Positions 15,270 through 22,360 of a DNA stretch of 23,987 bases are shown here, one piece after another. The stretch spans positions 1-23,987 of the forward strand of contig JAEZKZ010000066.1 in the NCBI GenBank assembly GCA_023415305.1, read 5' to 3'. Under the pieces are notes generated by a model. The model was not told the origin of the DNA. It was given only the letters and a program-made list of their open reading frames with translations, and made no database searches. Every line of letters begins with the position of its first letter. Position 1 is the stretch's first letter. Position numbers and translations under genes: made by a program. Source of the stretch: Bacillota bacterium (GTDB taxonomy: Bacteria > Bacillota > Clostridia > Acetivibrionales > DSM-1351).

Positions 15270-15308
15270 AAGAGGATTCTTTGCAAAAGTTATACAAAGA
15301 ATCTTCTT
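15270..15308 (-). terminator. Intrinsic terminator after the URO-D-family gene
   Basis: Arms 15270-15283 (AAGAGGATTCTTTG) and 15295-15308 pair over 14 positions with an 11-base loop. On the minus strand the stem runs into CTTTTTAAG. It lies 15 bases after the URO-D-family stop and separates that gene from the LacI-fusion gene. Confidence 0.8.
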
Positions 15309-15323
15309 AATCAGACGTTATTA

Positions 15324-16583
15324 TTATTTTTCTCCATTATACTCTTTTATGGCATTTACCATTGCTACAACATTTTCAGTAGGAACACCCGGCTGAATAT
15401 TATGAATTGTATTGAATACAAAACCGCCCTTCTTGCCGAAAGTCTTACAACACTCTAATACCTCGTCATGAACCTGCTTAGGAGAACCAAAGGGTAATGT
15501 TTTTTGTGTATCAACTCCACCCCCCCAGAAGGTAACCTTATCCCCATAGGAATCCTTCAACAATGCCTTATCCATGTTTTTGGCCGTCCATTGTACAGGA
15601 TTTAATATGTCAAAACCTGCATTAATGATTTCAGGTATAAGCTTGTATACACTTCCGCAACAATGCTTAAAGGTCTTCCATGTTGTATTTTCATGAATCC
15701 AGTCATTAACTTTTTTGTAGTAAGGAGCGTAAACCTCAGTAAATACTTCATTTGAGCAAAAGGGCCCGTTCTGTGTACCAAAATCAGTTCCGCATATATA
15801 GGCAACCTGAATTGTTTCGCCTAATACATCATGCATTTTCTTTAAATTCTCTATGGCAAAGTGAAGCTGATATTCAAATATCTCACGTAAAACCTCTGGT
15901 CTTGAAACAATAGAAACATACCACTCAGTAATATCCCTAAGCCCTTTTGGCTGCTTTAGCTGTGGTCCCGGTACTAACGCAATATCACCAAAGGCAGTAC
16001 CTCCAAGATTCCCCATAACTACATCTCCACTATTCTCAAACATTGGTCTTTGAATTTTGAGCCACTCCAGATCTTCATCGGATATTGGGCCAAATTCCTC
16101 AAAGTTATCCTTTACATCATATTCATCTTCATCAAATTCAGGAGCACGATTAATACTGTCAAAATACACTCCGTTCTTAGGCATACAGCCTGCAGGAGGA
16201 TATGAAGTATCTCCGCAAGAATAAATATAAGTGTTTCCATTCTTATCTGTGCTGGTCATAAAATCCTCTGCTACCAATACATCCTGTCCCCAGGGGGTCC
16301 TCCACTCCTTGAATTTATCTTTCTGCTTAAAGCCAAACATTGTTCCGGTACTCCATAGAGGAGTGGTCTGTATTCCCATTGCCTCTTTCAAATCATTTTC
16401 AACGTAAGCCAGCATTTGAACCGGTTCTAAAATTTTGATTGGCTTTTTTGCCAATCCGTAATACTCTCTTAAGCCTTCTACTACTTTACAATGAATACCT
16501 GTAGTAGGCATACCACCAATATCTAAAAGTACCGGTCCATCAATATGATTAACTGCTAGTTTTAATTTCTCTTTTCCTGTCAT
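15324..16583 (-). CDS. URO-D/MtaA-superfamily protein with variant metal ligands, putative methyltransferase
   Basis: 419 residues from ATG 16583, which has AGGAG eight bases upstream; ATG 16589 is too close to that site. The URO-D-type barrel is clear, but the protein is longer than MtaA (335) and carries an acidic insert around 145-170 (EFDEDEYDVKDNFEEFGPIS). The position of the MtaA zinc motif reads KHCCGS, giving H307-x-C309. The third ligand, a Cys in MtaA, is His in NTIHNIQPGVPTEN (H394). This fits the many uncharacterised superfamily members that may act as corrinoid methyltransferases or demethylases rather than decarboxylases. It sits between a sugar-epimerase-like gene and a sugar-type regulator, next to mtaA/mtaC. 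A sugar-derived methyl substrate is speculation. Confidence 0.75.
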   Translation of the reverse strand: MTGKEKLKLAVNHIDGPVLLDIGGMPTTGIHCKVVEGLREYYGLAKKPIKILEPVQMLAYVENDLKEAMGIQTTPLWSTGTMFGFKQKDKFKEWRTPWGQDVLVAEDFMTSTDKNGNTYIYSCGDTSYPPAGCMPKNGVYFDSINRAPEFDEDEYDVKDNFEEFGPISDEDLEWLKIQRPMFENSGDVVMGNLGGTAFGDIALVPGPQLKQPKGLRDITEWYVSIVSRPEVLREIFEYQLHFAIENLKKMHDVLGETIQVAYICGTDFGTQNGPFCSNEVFTEVYAPYYKKVNDWIHENTTWKTFKHCCGSVYKLIPEIINAGFDILNPVQWTAKNMDKALLKDSYGDKVTFWGGGVDTQKTLPFGSPKQVHDEVLECCKTFGKKGGFVFNTIHNIQPGVPTENVVAMVNAIKEYNGEK

Positions 16584-16656
16584 CTGCATATCTCCTATCT
16601 GATTATTTCTTTTTAGATTGATTGATAATATCTAATTCCAGTCAATAAAATTAATT

Positions 16657-17700
16657 TTATTTAGTTAATTGATCAATTTCATAGCAAACATCACGATATT
16701 CTTCAGCACTGTTAAGGATTTCAAATTCCAGACGTATTTCTTCACTATCAAATGGTAATAATTTGTGTATATGAGAACCTTCCATTTTTCGTCCATATAC
16801 ACCAGAATTCGTCGGTTCCAATCCCATTACATAGTCTCCTGAAGCAATAGATTTCCATTGTACAAATTTAGGCAGATATTGTTTATTAAACTTAATTTTA
16901 ATTCCAATATTACTTTTTAGATTAAACAGGCAAGCAAAAGTATCTCCATTCTCATCCGCTGCCAATTCATGTAGATATACTCTTTCTGGTTCATTGTCTA
17001 CGGGTTCCTCCATGAGATTCCATTTATCAGCATCCTTCTGAGCTTCCTTATCTCGAGGGGTAACCTTTAATGTCGGCAAAAGTACAACTGCATTTTCATT
17101 TAAAAAAGGATATCCGAAATTGAAATGGTATAGCAGCATCATTGGTTCTTCTCTAAACCCGTTATTTTCAATTACATCAGTTATAACTATCTTTTTTTCC
17201 CCATATACAGTTTCTATCTTTCGTCTCAGGGTTAAGTTCTTCCCGAAAATTTCTGCTTCTCTCATTTTTCCGCTAACCGAAATTATGTAGCGCTCCTGAT
17301 CCCATTCACCATCAGCACTTACATGTTCAGCCGGAGTCGAGCGGATTCTTCCATGCATTGGGTAATGGCTGTTGTTCTCTTCACATGGAAGACAAGTATT
17401 TTCCAATCCACAAGTGAAAAGCAATCCCCCCATCAAACTCCTGGGTTCTTCTTCACCATGGGTATCATAGTCGGCTCTACCTATCAAACCTTGTTTAGCC
17501 AAAAAATTAATATTAATTCCCTTGTAGGAAAGATCTATAATATCAAGGCATTTATCTACTGCTAACTGAGAACGCAAATCACCATTTTTGACATCATAGC
17601 CTTTCATGCCACTAGCCCTTCCTTCTCCAAAAGAAATGGGACGTACAAATGCTACCTGTTGCATGCTTCCAACATATTTGTGAATTTCTCTGCTATTCAT
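16657..17700 (-). CDS. DUF4432 family protein, aldose 1-epimerase-like
   Basis: 347 residues, starting at ATG 17700 behind AAGGGGG. The sequence shows the beta-sandwich pattern of galactose-mutarotase-like proteins: FGEGRASGMKGYDVKNG near the N-terminus, SLMGGLLFTCGLENT and YPMHGRIRSTPAEH (the conserved His region) in the middle, LLYHFNFGYPFLNENAV, and GLEPTNSG near the C-terminus, the counterpart of the Glu-containing epimerase motif. The DUF4432 family has the aldose-1-epimerase fold, and its members are mostly uncharacterised; some act as sugar mutarotases or bind sugar derivatives. It is first in the operon with the URO-D-family gene, 73 bases apart, under the LacI-like operator. A sugar or sugar-acid substrate is likely, but the exact one is unknown. 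Confidence 0.8.
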   Translation of the reverse strand: MNSREIHKYVGSMQQVAFVRPISFGEGRASGMKGYDVKNGDLRSQLAVDKCLDIIDLSYKGININFLAKQGLIGRADYDTHGEEEPRSLMGGLLFTCGLENTCLPCEENNSHYPMHGRIRSTPAEHVSADGEWDQERYIISVSGKMREAEIFGKNLTLRRKIETVYGEKKIVITDVIENNGFREEPMMLLYHFNFGYPFLNENAVVLLPTLKVTPRDKEAQKDADKWNLMEEPVDNEPERVYLHELAADENGDTFACLFNLKSNIGIKIKFNKQYLPKFVQWKSIASGDYVMGLEPTNSGVYGRKMEGSHIHKLLPFDSEEIRLEFEILNSAEEYRDVCYEIDQLTK

Positions 17701-17726
17701 ATTTTCCCCCTTCGGATTTGTGTTTC

Positions 17727-17740
17727 ATGAATCGTTTCAT
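17727..17740. promoter_or_regulatory. LacI-type operator before the DUF4432/URO-D operon
   Basis: ATGAATCGTTTCAT is symmetric at 12 of 14 positions around a central CG, the hallmark of LacI/GalR-family operators. It lies 27 bases before the DUF4432 start and directly beside a minus-strand TATAAT (17746-17741), so a bound repressor would block the start of transcription. Spacing differs from the 14-bp CcpA cre consensus. The LacI-fusion protein in the same gene group is the natural binder. Confidence 0.65.
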
Positions 17741-17955
17741 ATTATATGCTATCACTATATTTATCATTATTCAATTATGTTGTCACGAATTTTATAGATA
17801 AATTTAGTCAAAAACTCGAAGATGGATAAGATAATCGGAGCATTCCTATTGGTTGCAGCTGATCTGCTTTAATTAATCTGTATTTCAAAGCATTAATTTT
17901 ATGTTAAGTTCTGATAGCTCCGCCGTAAATTACTAATTTATTGAAATAAAATTAT

Positions 17956-18002
17956 ACTGATATCACGACACCCGACTTAAATGCGGGTGTTGTGATATCA
18001 GT
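17956..18002 (-). terminator. Terminator after the GNAT acetyltransferase gene
   Basis: Arms 17956-17974 and 17984-18002 form a 19-bp nearly perfect stem (one wobble or mismatch) with a 9-base loop, starting six bases after the stop codon. The minus strand continues ATAATTTTATTT. The rest of the gap 17741-17955 shows no gene or structure I can support. Confidence 0.8.
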
Positions 18003-18007
18003 TGTTT

Positions 18008-19054
18008 TTATCTGTTTATCATGCTTAATAATTTCTGCCATTCTTTCTTATTCTCAAATGCTTTGAAGGCCTCTATATTGGGAAGGTAATCAGCAAACCA
18101 CATCTGTCCGGCTTCTATTAATTTCATAATGTTTTTAATAGCCTCCTCCATTTTCGCCGCCTTTGCCCAGCATTCTGCCGCCAACCAGAAATAATCCGGC
18201 TTTATCTTATTCATCTCAGAATAATATGTCGCCCACTCACTCCATTGTTCTTTACTTAAGTCTGTATCATTTTCAATTGGTGGATAAGGGGTAAAGGAAC
18301 TATATTTTTTTATCAATTTAAATCCCACCTTCTCAGCAGTCTTTATTGATCCAATATTTGTGTCAACACAATGCCAGCCTATTTTCTTTATCCCTTTAGA
18401 GATACTGGAACTTACTGTAGCGGCCGTTGCAATAGAGCCAAATCCTCTCTTCTGGTATTCCTTTTCGGTTTTTACTCCGATTTCTATTCTGTCATCTACA
18501 ATACAATCTGCCATACTCATACTTATAATCTCTTTATCTGTTCTTACATATGCTCCGAGGCAATAGTTCTTAAATGTACTGATATTCTCAATTTTAATCC
18601 AATCCCTGATTTTATCACTGTTTTCAAAATCTAAGTTGTTCAGATTACCAGCGTCTACATATTCTAAAGTATACTGATCGTCCAGGTTTTCAAGAAAATG
18701 AGTAAATTTGAGTTGGTCCAATTCATAATACCTTCTTATATATTTTCTTAATGCCAAGTTCTTATGAATTTCATTTATGCTGTTTTCCCATCCTTCGTCA
18801 TCACAGGTTACCTGGTCAAAGAAATCAAGTTCTTCCTTGACCCCCAAGTTAAAAAGCTCATTGTCTGCCTTACCGGCAACTACATTACACTCTGTCGTTT
18901 TAATAAGAGTAGATAACGGGTTTTCTAAATTATCAACATAGATCTCTCCTGGCAAAGTACCATTTATTACTGCTTTTATAGACAATTCATGATTACTTTT
19001 CTTTATTAAGCCTTCTACCTTATAAAAATCTCTTTTCTGTAATTGATAAATCAT
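18008..19054 (-). CDS. GNAT-family N-acetyltransferase with C-terminal helical extension
   Basis: 348 residues from ATG 19054 (MIYQLQKRDFYKVE), with AAAGGGGG upstream inside the end of the truncated rsgA frame; ATG 19087 is less likely. The middle holds the GNAT core: DRIEIGVKTEKEYQKRGFGS with the acetyl-CoA loop Q-K-R-G-F-G at 201-206, followed by KIGWHCVDTNIGSIKTAEKVGF, the usual last strand and helix. The N-terminal ~125 residues suit the GNAT_acetyltran type found in proteins related to self-resistance acetyltransferases. About 90 C-terminal residues are helical (WLAAECWAKAAKMEEAIKNI). The acceptor cannot be told; an antibiotic or amine is a reasonable guess given the attenuator-like leader upstream. 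Confidence 0.8.
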   Translation of the reverse strand: MIYQLQKRDFYKVEGLIKKSNHELSIKAVINGTLPGEIYVDNLENPLSTLIKTTECNVVAGKADNELFNLGVKEELDFFDQVTCDDEGWENSINEIHKNLALRKYIRRYYELDQLKFTHFLENLDDQYTLEYVDAGNLNNLDFENSDKIRDWIKIENISTFKNYCLGAYVRTDKEIISMSMADCIVDDRIEIGVKTEKEYQKRGFGSIATAATVSSSISKGIKKIGWHCVDTNIGSIKTAEKVGFKLIKKYSSFTPYPPIENDTDLSKEQWSEWATYYSEMNKIKPDYFWLAAECWAKAAKMEEAIKNIMKLIEAGQMWFADYLPNIEAFKAFENKKEWQKLLSMINR

Positions 19055-19059
19055 ATTAT

Positions 19060-19248
19060 TTATGCCCCCTTTGATGCTGTATAACAAATTCTTCCTGACA
19101 GCTTTGCATTTATAGTCCCATTCTCATAAAACAGAAAATAGTTATTGTTATGTTGTTTTGCCACTCTTGCAGGAATATAGCCAATATTGCTAAAACTCAT
19201 AAAACATCTTTCAAAATCATTATCCCATCCTAAATCTATTAGTTTCAT
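19060..19248 (-). pseudogene. rsgA: rsgA (ribosome small subunit GTPase A) N-terminal stub
   Basis: Starting at ATG 19248 with AGGAGG seven bases upstream, 62 codons encode the first part of an RsgA/YjeQ-type protein: LIDLGWDNDFERCF, then GYIPARVAKQHNNNYF and YENGTINAKLSGRICYTAS, the N-terminal OB fold. The reading then ends in KGA and TAA. The GTPase and zinc domains (about 230 further residues) are missing. The truncation point coincides with the ribosome-binding site of the GNAT gene, so a deletion seems to have joined rsgA to the GNAT gene. The stub keeps its translation signals, so it may still be translated and couple translation to the GNAT gene six bases downstream of its stop. Confidence 0.75.
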
Positions 19249-19281
19249 ATAATCCTCCTAAACTAAAAATGTACATAAAAA

Positions 19282-19308
19282 TCCCACAGAAAATAACCTC
19301 CTGTGGAA
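19282..19308 (-). promoter_or_regulatory. Hairpin presenting an AGGAGG in its loop, upstream of the rsgA stub
   Basis: On the minus strand TTCCACAG (19308-19301) pairs with CTGTGGGA (19289-19282) over 8 bp. The 11-base loop begins GAGGTTATTTT and, with the stem edge, forms AGGAGG. GATTTTTATG follows. It could be a second weak terminator or a translational element; a GTG in the stem opens a 9-codon frame that stops at the rsgA-stub ribosome-binding site. Confidence 0.45.
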
Positions 19309-19375
19309 TGCTAAAATTAGATAAACAAAGATGGTAGAGCACTTTTGTTTCTAAAAAATATTCTTTACAAGGCAT

Positions 19376-19402
19376 AAAAAAAGCACGATAACCTTACCAT
19401 GC
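19376..19402 (-). terminator. Intrinsic terminator in the leader of the rsgA-stub/GNAT transcript
   Basis: On the minus strand 19402-19383 folds into an 8-bp stem (two G-T pairs) with a 4-base loop and is followed by seven T (19382-19376). It lies between the promoter at 19617-19645 and the genes it should serve. Confidence 0.75.
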
Positions 19403-19526
19403 CAATAGTTATGTCTTATTAATATTTCAGGCTGAGGGGTTAATACAAGGGTGACAAAGGGTACAACTAATAAATCAAACTATAGAAAGGTTTGTTTGAT
19501 AAATATACCATTTGTCCTATATTTAG

Positions 19527-19568
19527 TTATAAGAAATCACCCCTGTTATTTTTATTATCTATACCCAT
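19527..19568 (-). CDS. Candidate 13-residue leader peptide
   Basis: ATG at 19568 has an excellent AAGGAGAGG site eight bases upstream (19585-19577) and encodes MGIDNKNNRGDFL before TAA. The promoter lies ~50 bases upstream. The ORF overlaps the bases that take part in the leader pairings, so its translation would alter the RNA fold. The peptide is polar and has no membrane or export character. I know of no matching described leader peptide. Confidence 0.6.
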   Translation of the reverse strand: MGIDNKNNRGDFL

Positions 19569-19616
19569 GTTTTTTACCTCTCCTTTCACCTTTTAAAATA
19601 AAATACCATCTTTTAC

Positions 19617-19645
19617 ATTATATTGGTTAAACATTAAATAGTCAA
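19617..19645 (-). promoter_or_regulatory. Strong sigma-A promoter for the attenuator leader
   Basis: TTGACT (19645-19640), 17-base spacer, TATAAT (19622-19617) on the minus strand, one mismatch from consensus in total. Transcription should start near 19610. Confidence 0.8.
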
Positions 19646-19720
19646 TCAAATGTTTGCTTACTAGATTATTTATTTATGATGATGGTAAAATTCTTTATCT
19701 ATCCATTCACGAAACGTCTG

Positions 19721-19776
19721 GATAGTATTATCTGAATAGTATTATCTGAATAGTATTGTCTGAATAGTATTGTATG
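19721..19776. repeat. Four tandem 14-bp repeats after the zinc-ribbon/DUF2007 gene
   Basis: Four head-to-tail 14-bp units with consensus AATAGTATTATCTG fill 19721-19776, differing at one to three positions each, and end five bases before the stop codon of the neighbouring gene. Slippage-type expansion is the simplest origin. No spacer or associated protein suggests CRISPR. Confidence 0.85.
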
Positions 19777-19781
19777 GATAT

Positions 19782-20291
19782 TTAAATCTTCAGCCAATGA
19801 TATAAAGTGGCTAGAATTGCAATAATCCCCCCCAATAGACCCGGTATAAAAATTAATAGCATTATCCAAGTTAGTACTCTCCGCTTTTTCTTATATTTGT
19901 CATCTATTTCGACAATACTATCTTCAGAAATTTGATTCTCAATTTCTATTGCACCCTCAAAGCTGCTTTTAATAATCTCTTTTGCCTTTACCATCAGTTT
20001 TGAAGGCACATACAAATCTACCCCAAAATTTGTCGCGCCCATGTAAATTTCTAAATATGCCCCGGCTTCTTTATACTTTTTTAGTACAGGAATTTGATTT
20101 GAAGTCAAAAGTGCTTCCAGTACTTCAGCCTCAATACTATTAGCTGCTGAAATTAGATATACCTCTCTATCATATCCAGTATAGCTATGTTCCTTTATCT
20201 GTACTAATTCATCTACCAAATCAGTTTCGCAATCAGCACAAGTTTTATAGCCTTTCTCATATTCGTATCTACACTTTGGACACCACGGCAT
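19782..20291 (-). CDS. Zinc-ribbon / DUF2007-type protein with C-terminal membrane segment
   Basis: 169 residues. An N-terminal zinc ribbon has C4/C7 (CPKC) and C18/C21 (CADC). Residues ~42-112 resemble DUF2007, a small domain with a PII-like fold (VYLISAANSIEAEVLEALL, then VDLYVPSKLMVKAKEIIKSS). A charged stretch KYKKKRR at 133-138 precedes one membrane segment at ~139-165 (WIMLLIFIPGLLGGIIAILA). The basic residues before it suggest that the N-terminal part stays in the cytoplasm. Function unknown; similar proteins are common single genes in Clostridia. GGAGG precedes the ATG. The SAM-methyltransferase gene 71 bases upstream on the same strand could share its transcript. Confidence 0.8.
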   Translation of the reverse strand: MPWCPKCRYEYEKGYKTCADCETDLVDELVQIKEHSYTGYDREVYLISAANSIEAEVLEALLTSNQIPVLKKYKEAGAYLEIYMGATNFGVDLYVPSKLMVKAKEIIKSSFEGAIEIENQISEDSIVEIDDKYKKKRRVLTWIMLLIFIPGLLGGIIAILATLYHWLKI

Positions 20292-20362
20292 AATCTATCC
20301 TCCTGATCAAATATCCTTTTTTGTAGTAAACGACTCAATTTCGTATCATGCTTATTTGAACG

Positions 20363-21163
20363 TCACCTGTTATATACCGTTGCTTTTATGCTAACTGACA
20401 TTGGAAATTTATCGTTATTATAATCATAATTAAATAAGCCGTTTTCACCCACGATTTCCATACCACCCGCATTAAAGAAGTTTTCCTTAAATTCATTGAG
20501 GTATTCAATATGTAAACCTGCGGAGGTAAGTGAATTTATTAAATCAGATACCGTATACATCCAAAAATATGCTTTTACACCGTGCTTCGGTTCAGAAGCA
20601 TATCCGCCTATTGAATCATCAACATCAGGAAGCTTTCCAAAATAAGGGTACTGAACTTCTAAGACTTCTTTCGGAAGTTTCTCTGTATTCAGCATCAAGA
20701 AAAAAGGATGAGAATCAAACATATAAAAGAAACCATCATCTTTAAGAAGATGTCTTATGGTTTTTGCCCACTTATTTAGATCAGGTAACCATCCAATCGC
20801 CCCTTCTGAAACAAACACAACATCATATTTCTCATTGTGTTTTTCCATAAACTCCATAATGTCCGATTCTATAAACTGAACATTTGTAATATTTAAATCT
20901 TCAGCAAGTTTTTTAGCATAGTGAATATTATCTGGTACCAAATCAACGCCTACGGCACTTTCTGCCATTCTGGCTAGTAAAATAGTATCTGCTCCAGTGT
21001 TACATTGTAAATGAATTACTTTTTTACCGCTTAAATCTCCAAGTTCGTTTTTAATATACGTATTGAATTGATGTCTCCCATCAAGCAATGACTTCTTAAA
21101 TGAGAAATAGTGGTCTCTCGAAACTTGACTCCATGCATGTTTATTTGATTCAACCTCTTTCAT
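20363..21163 (-). CDS. Class I SAM-dependent methyltransferase
   Basis: 266 residues, start at ATG 21163 with AGGAGG upstream. Class I fold motifs: KKVIHLQCNTGADTILLAR (motif I, 47-65, with HLQCNTGADT in place of the usual DxGxGxG), VGVDLVPDNI with acidic D74, FIESDIMEF (D101), and YDVVFVSEGAIGWLPDL. KWAKTIRHLLKDDGFFYMFD follows as in small-molecule methyltransferases. The N-terminus (KHAWSQVSRDHYFSFKKSLL) is typical of a widespread Clostridium/Bacillus group. The acceptor substrate is not predictable. Confidence 0.85.
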   Translation of the reverse strand: MKEVESNKHAWSQVSRDHYFSFKKSLLDGRHQFNTYIKNELGDLSGKKVIHLQCNTGADTILLARMAESAVGVDLVPDNIHYAKKLAEDLNITNVQFIESDIMEFMEKHNEKYDVVFVSEGAIGWLPDLNKWAKTIRHLLKDDGFFYMFDSHPFFLMLNTEKLPKEVLEVQYPYFGKLPDVDDSIGGYASEPKHGVKAYFWMYTVSDLINSLTSAGLHIEYLNEFKENFFNAGGMEIVGENGLFNYDYNNDKFPMSVSIKATVYNR

Positions 21164-21515
21164 TAGCTAGCTACCTCCTACATATTACATTCATAATTAA
21201 ATACATGTTTTAGAACAATAATTCAATGCTATCAAAAATTTCCTTTAATGGCAACCCGCCCATGGCTGAACACTGCTATTTACGAAAAGGTGTTTTTTGT
21301 ATAACATCTTTGAGCACCCTCATAAAGGGTGGTTGACTAGGACTAAAGCTCATAAAATTTACCAGTGTCAATACTCTTGACCTGCTTACCGTTAACATCT
21401 CAGGGTGTTTTCCCTTAAATTGCATTCTGAATCGGCAGGGCAATATCATACAAGAATGCTATTGCCACTTGTGGTACACTAAGTATCAGATAAATCAGGA
21501 AGGCAGGACAAATTT
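21164..21515. other. Intergenic gap with no supported gene
   Basis: This 352-base gap separates divergent genes and must hold the promoters of both the SAM-methyltransferase and the AraC regulator. I see only a 6-bp hairpin near 21314-21331 and a 57-codon minus-strand frame (21449-21276) without a ribosome-binding site. No confident promoter boxes. Confidence 0.4.
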
Positions 21516-22337
21516 ATGCAAGAGATAAGAACGGTAAAATATGATGCTGAATTAAAGGTGGAAGCCTATCATTTTCAAGGTATTATGCAGAAATTCCCCA
21601 ATCATTTTCATGAATACTATGTGATTGGTTTTATTGAAAACGGCCAGCGTTTTTTGTCTTGCAAGAACAAAGAATTCACCATAGCGCCGGGGGATTTATT
21701 ATTGTTTAATCCCCGTGACAATCATACGTGTGAACAAATCGACGGCAAAACACTGGATTATCGCTGTATCAATATCCAATCGGAAATCATGAGTAAGGCA
21801 GTCTTCGAAATAACAGGAAAAGCTTATTTACCCTATTTTATGCCGCAGGTAGTATTTCATAGCGAATTGGTTGCTGTGCTTCGTGAATTACATCAAATAA
21901 TCCTGGAGGAGGAAAGTGATTTTAGAAAAGAGGAAATCTTCTTTTTTCTTCTGGAACAGCTAATTGAGGAATATACCGAGAAGGCTATTCCAATAGAAAA
22001 CGCTGGACAAAGCACTGAAGTAAGGGAAATCTGCGAATTTTTAGAAAAGCATTACATGGAGAATATTACTCTTAATGACCTTTGTAAGCTGACAGGACTA
22101 AGCAAATACTATCTTCTTCGTTCGTTTACTAAACAAAAAGGGATTTCTCCTTATAGCTACTTGGAAACGATACGAATTGGCAAAGCAAAGAAAATGCTGG
22201 AACAAGGCATTTTACCAATAGATGTGGCTTTGCAGACAGGCTTTACTGATCAGAGCCACTTTTCCAACTTCTTCAAGAAATTTATAGGTCTGACACCAAA
22301 GCAATATATGAATATCTTCAAGGATACTCATAGTTGA
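21516..22337 (+). CDS. AraC-family regulator with N-terminal cupin sensor
   Basis: 273 residues. The N-terminal ~150 residues are an AraC-type cupin (FPNHFHEYYVIGFIENGQRF, then APGDLLLFNPRDNHTCEQ), which binds a small ligand. The C-terminal ~100 residues have two helix-turn-helix units (NITLNDLCKLTGLSKYYLLR, then PIDVALQTGFTDQSHFSNFF and GLTPKQYMNIF). The start is at 21516 behind AGGCAGGA. It is followed within 24 bases by the EamA transporter and then DUF2000; an AraC-EamA-DUF2000 unit suggests that it controls an exporter for its own ligand. Confidence 0.88.
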   Translation: MQEIRTVKYDAELKVEAYHFQGIMQKFPNHFHEYYVIGFIENGQRFLSCKNKEFTIAPGDLLLFNPRDNHTCEQIDGKTLDYRCINIQSEIMSKAVFEITGKAYLPYFMPQVVFHSELVAVLRELHQIILEEESDFRKEEIFFFLLEQLIEEYTEKAIPIENAGQSTEVREICEFLEKHYMENITLNDLCKLTGLSKYYLLRSFTKQKGISPYSYLETIRIGKAKKMLEQGILPIDVALQTGFTDQSHFSNFFKKFIGLTPKQYMNIFKDTHS

Positions 22338-22360
22338 GCTATTATATAGAAAGGGCTTTC

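Larger units (their letters stand above)
19376..19610 (-). ncRNA. Attenuator-like leader RNA upstream of rsgA stub and GNAT gene
   Basis: The transcript from the promoter at 19617-19645 would hold a 13-codon ORF, then alternating pairings, then a terminator. CAGGGGTGA inside the ORF (19545-19537) pairs over nine bases, one wobble, with TCACCCTTG (19454-19446), enclosing a small hairpin (19500-19494 with 19480-19474). The same ORF bases AGGGGT can instead pair with ACCCCT (19440-19435). AACCTT (19492-19487) could pair with AAGGTT of the terminator (19395-19390) and prevent it. A ribosome stalled on the short ORF would change these choices. This is the layout of antibiotic-responsive attenuators before resistance genes. 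It matches no riboswitch class I know. Confidence 0.55.

Noticed and set aside
17821..17874. Short plus-strand ORF starting MDKIIGAFLLVAADLL
   Set aside because: Only 16 codons, no convincing ribosome-binding site or downstream partner.
21276..21449. 57-codon minus-strand ORF in the gap before the AraC gene
   Set aside because: No ribosome-binding site, no recognisable family, and a frame of this length can occur by chance; not reported as a gene.
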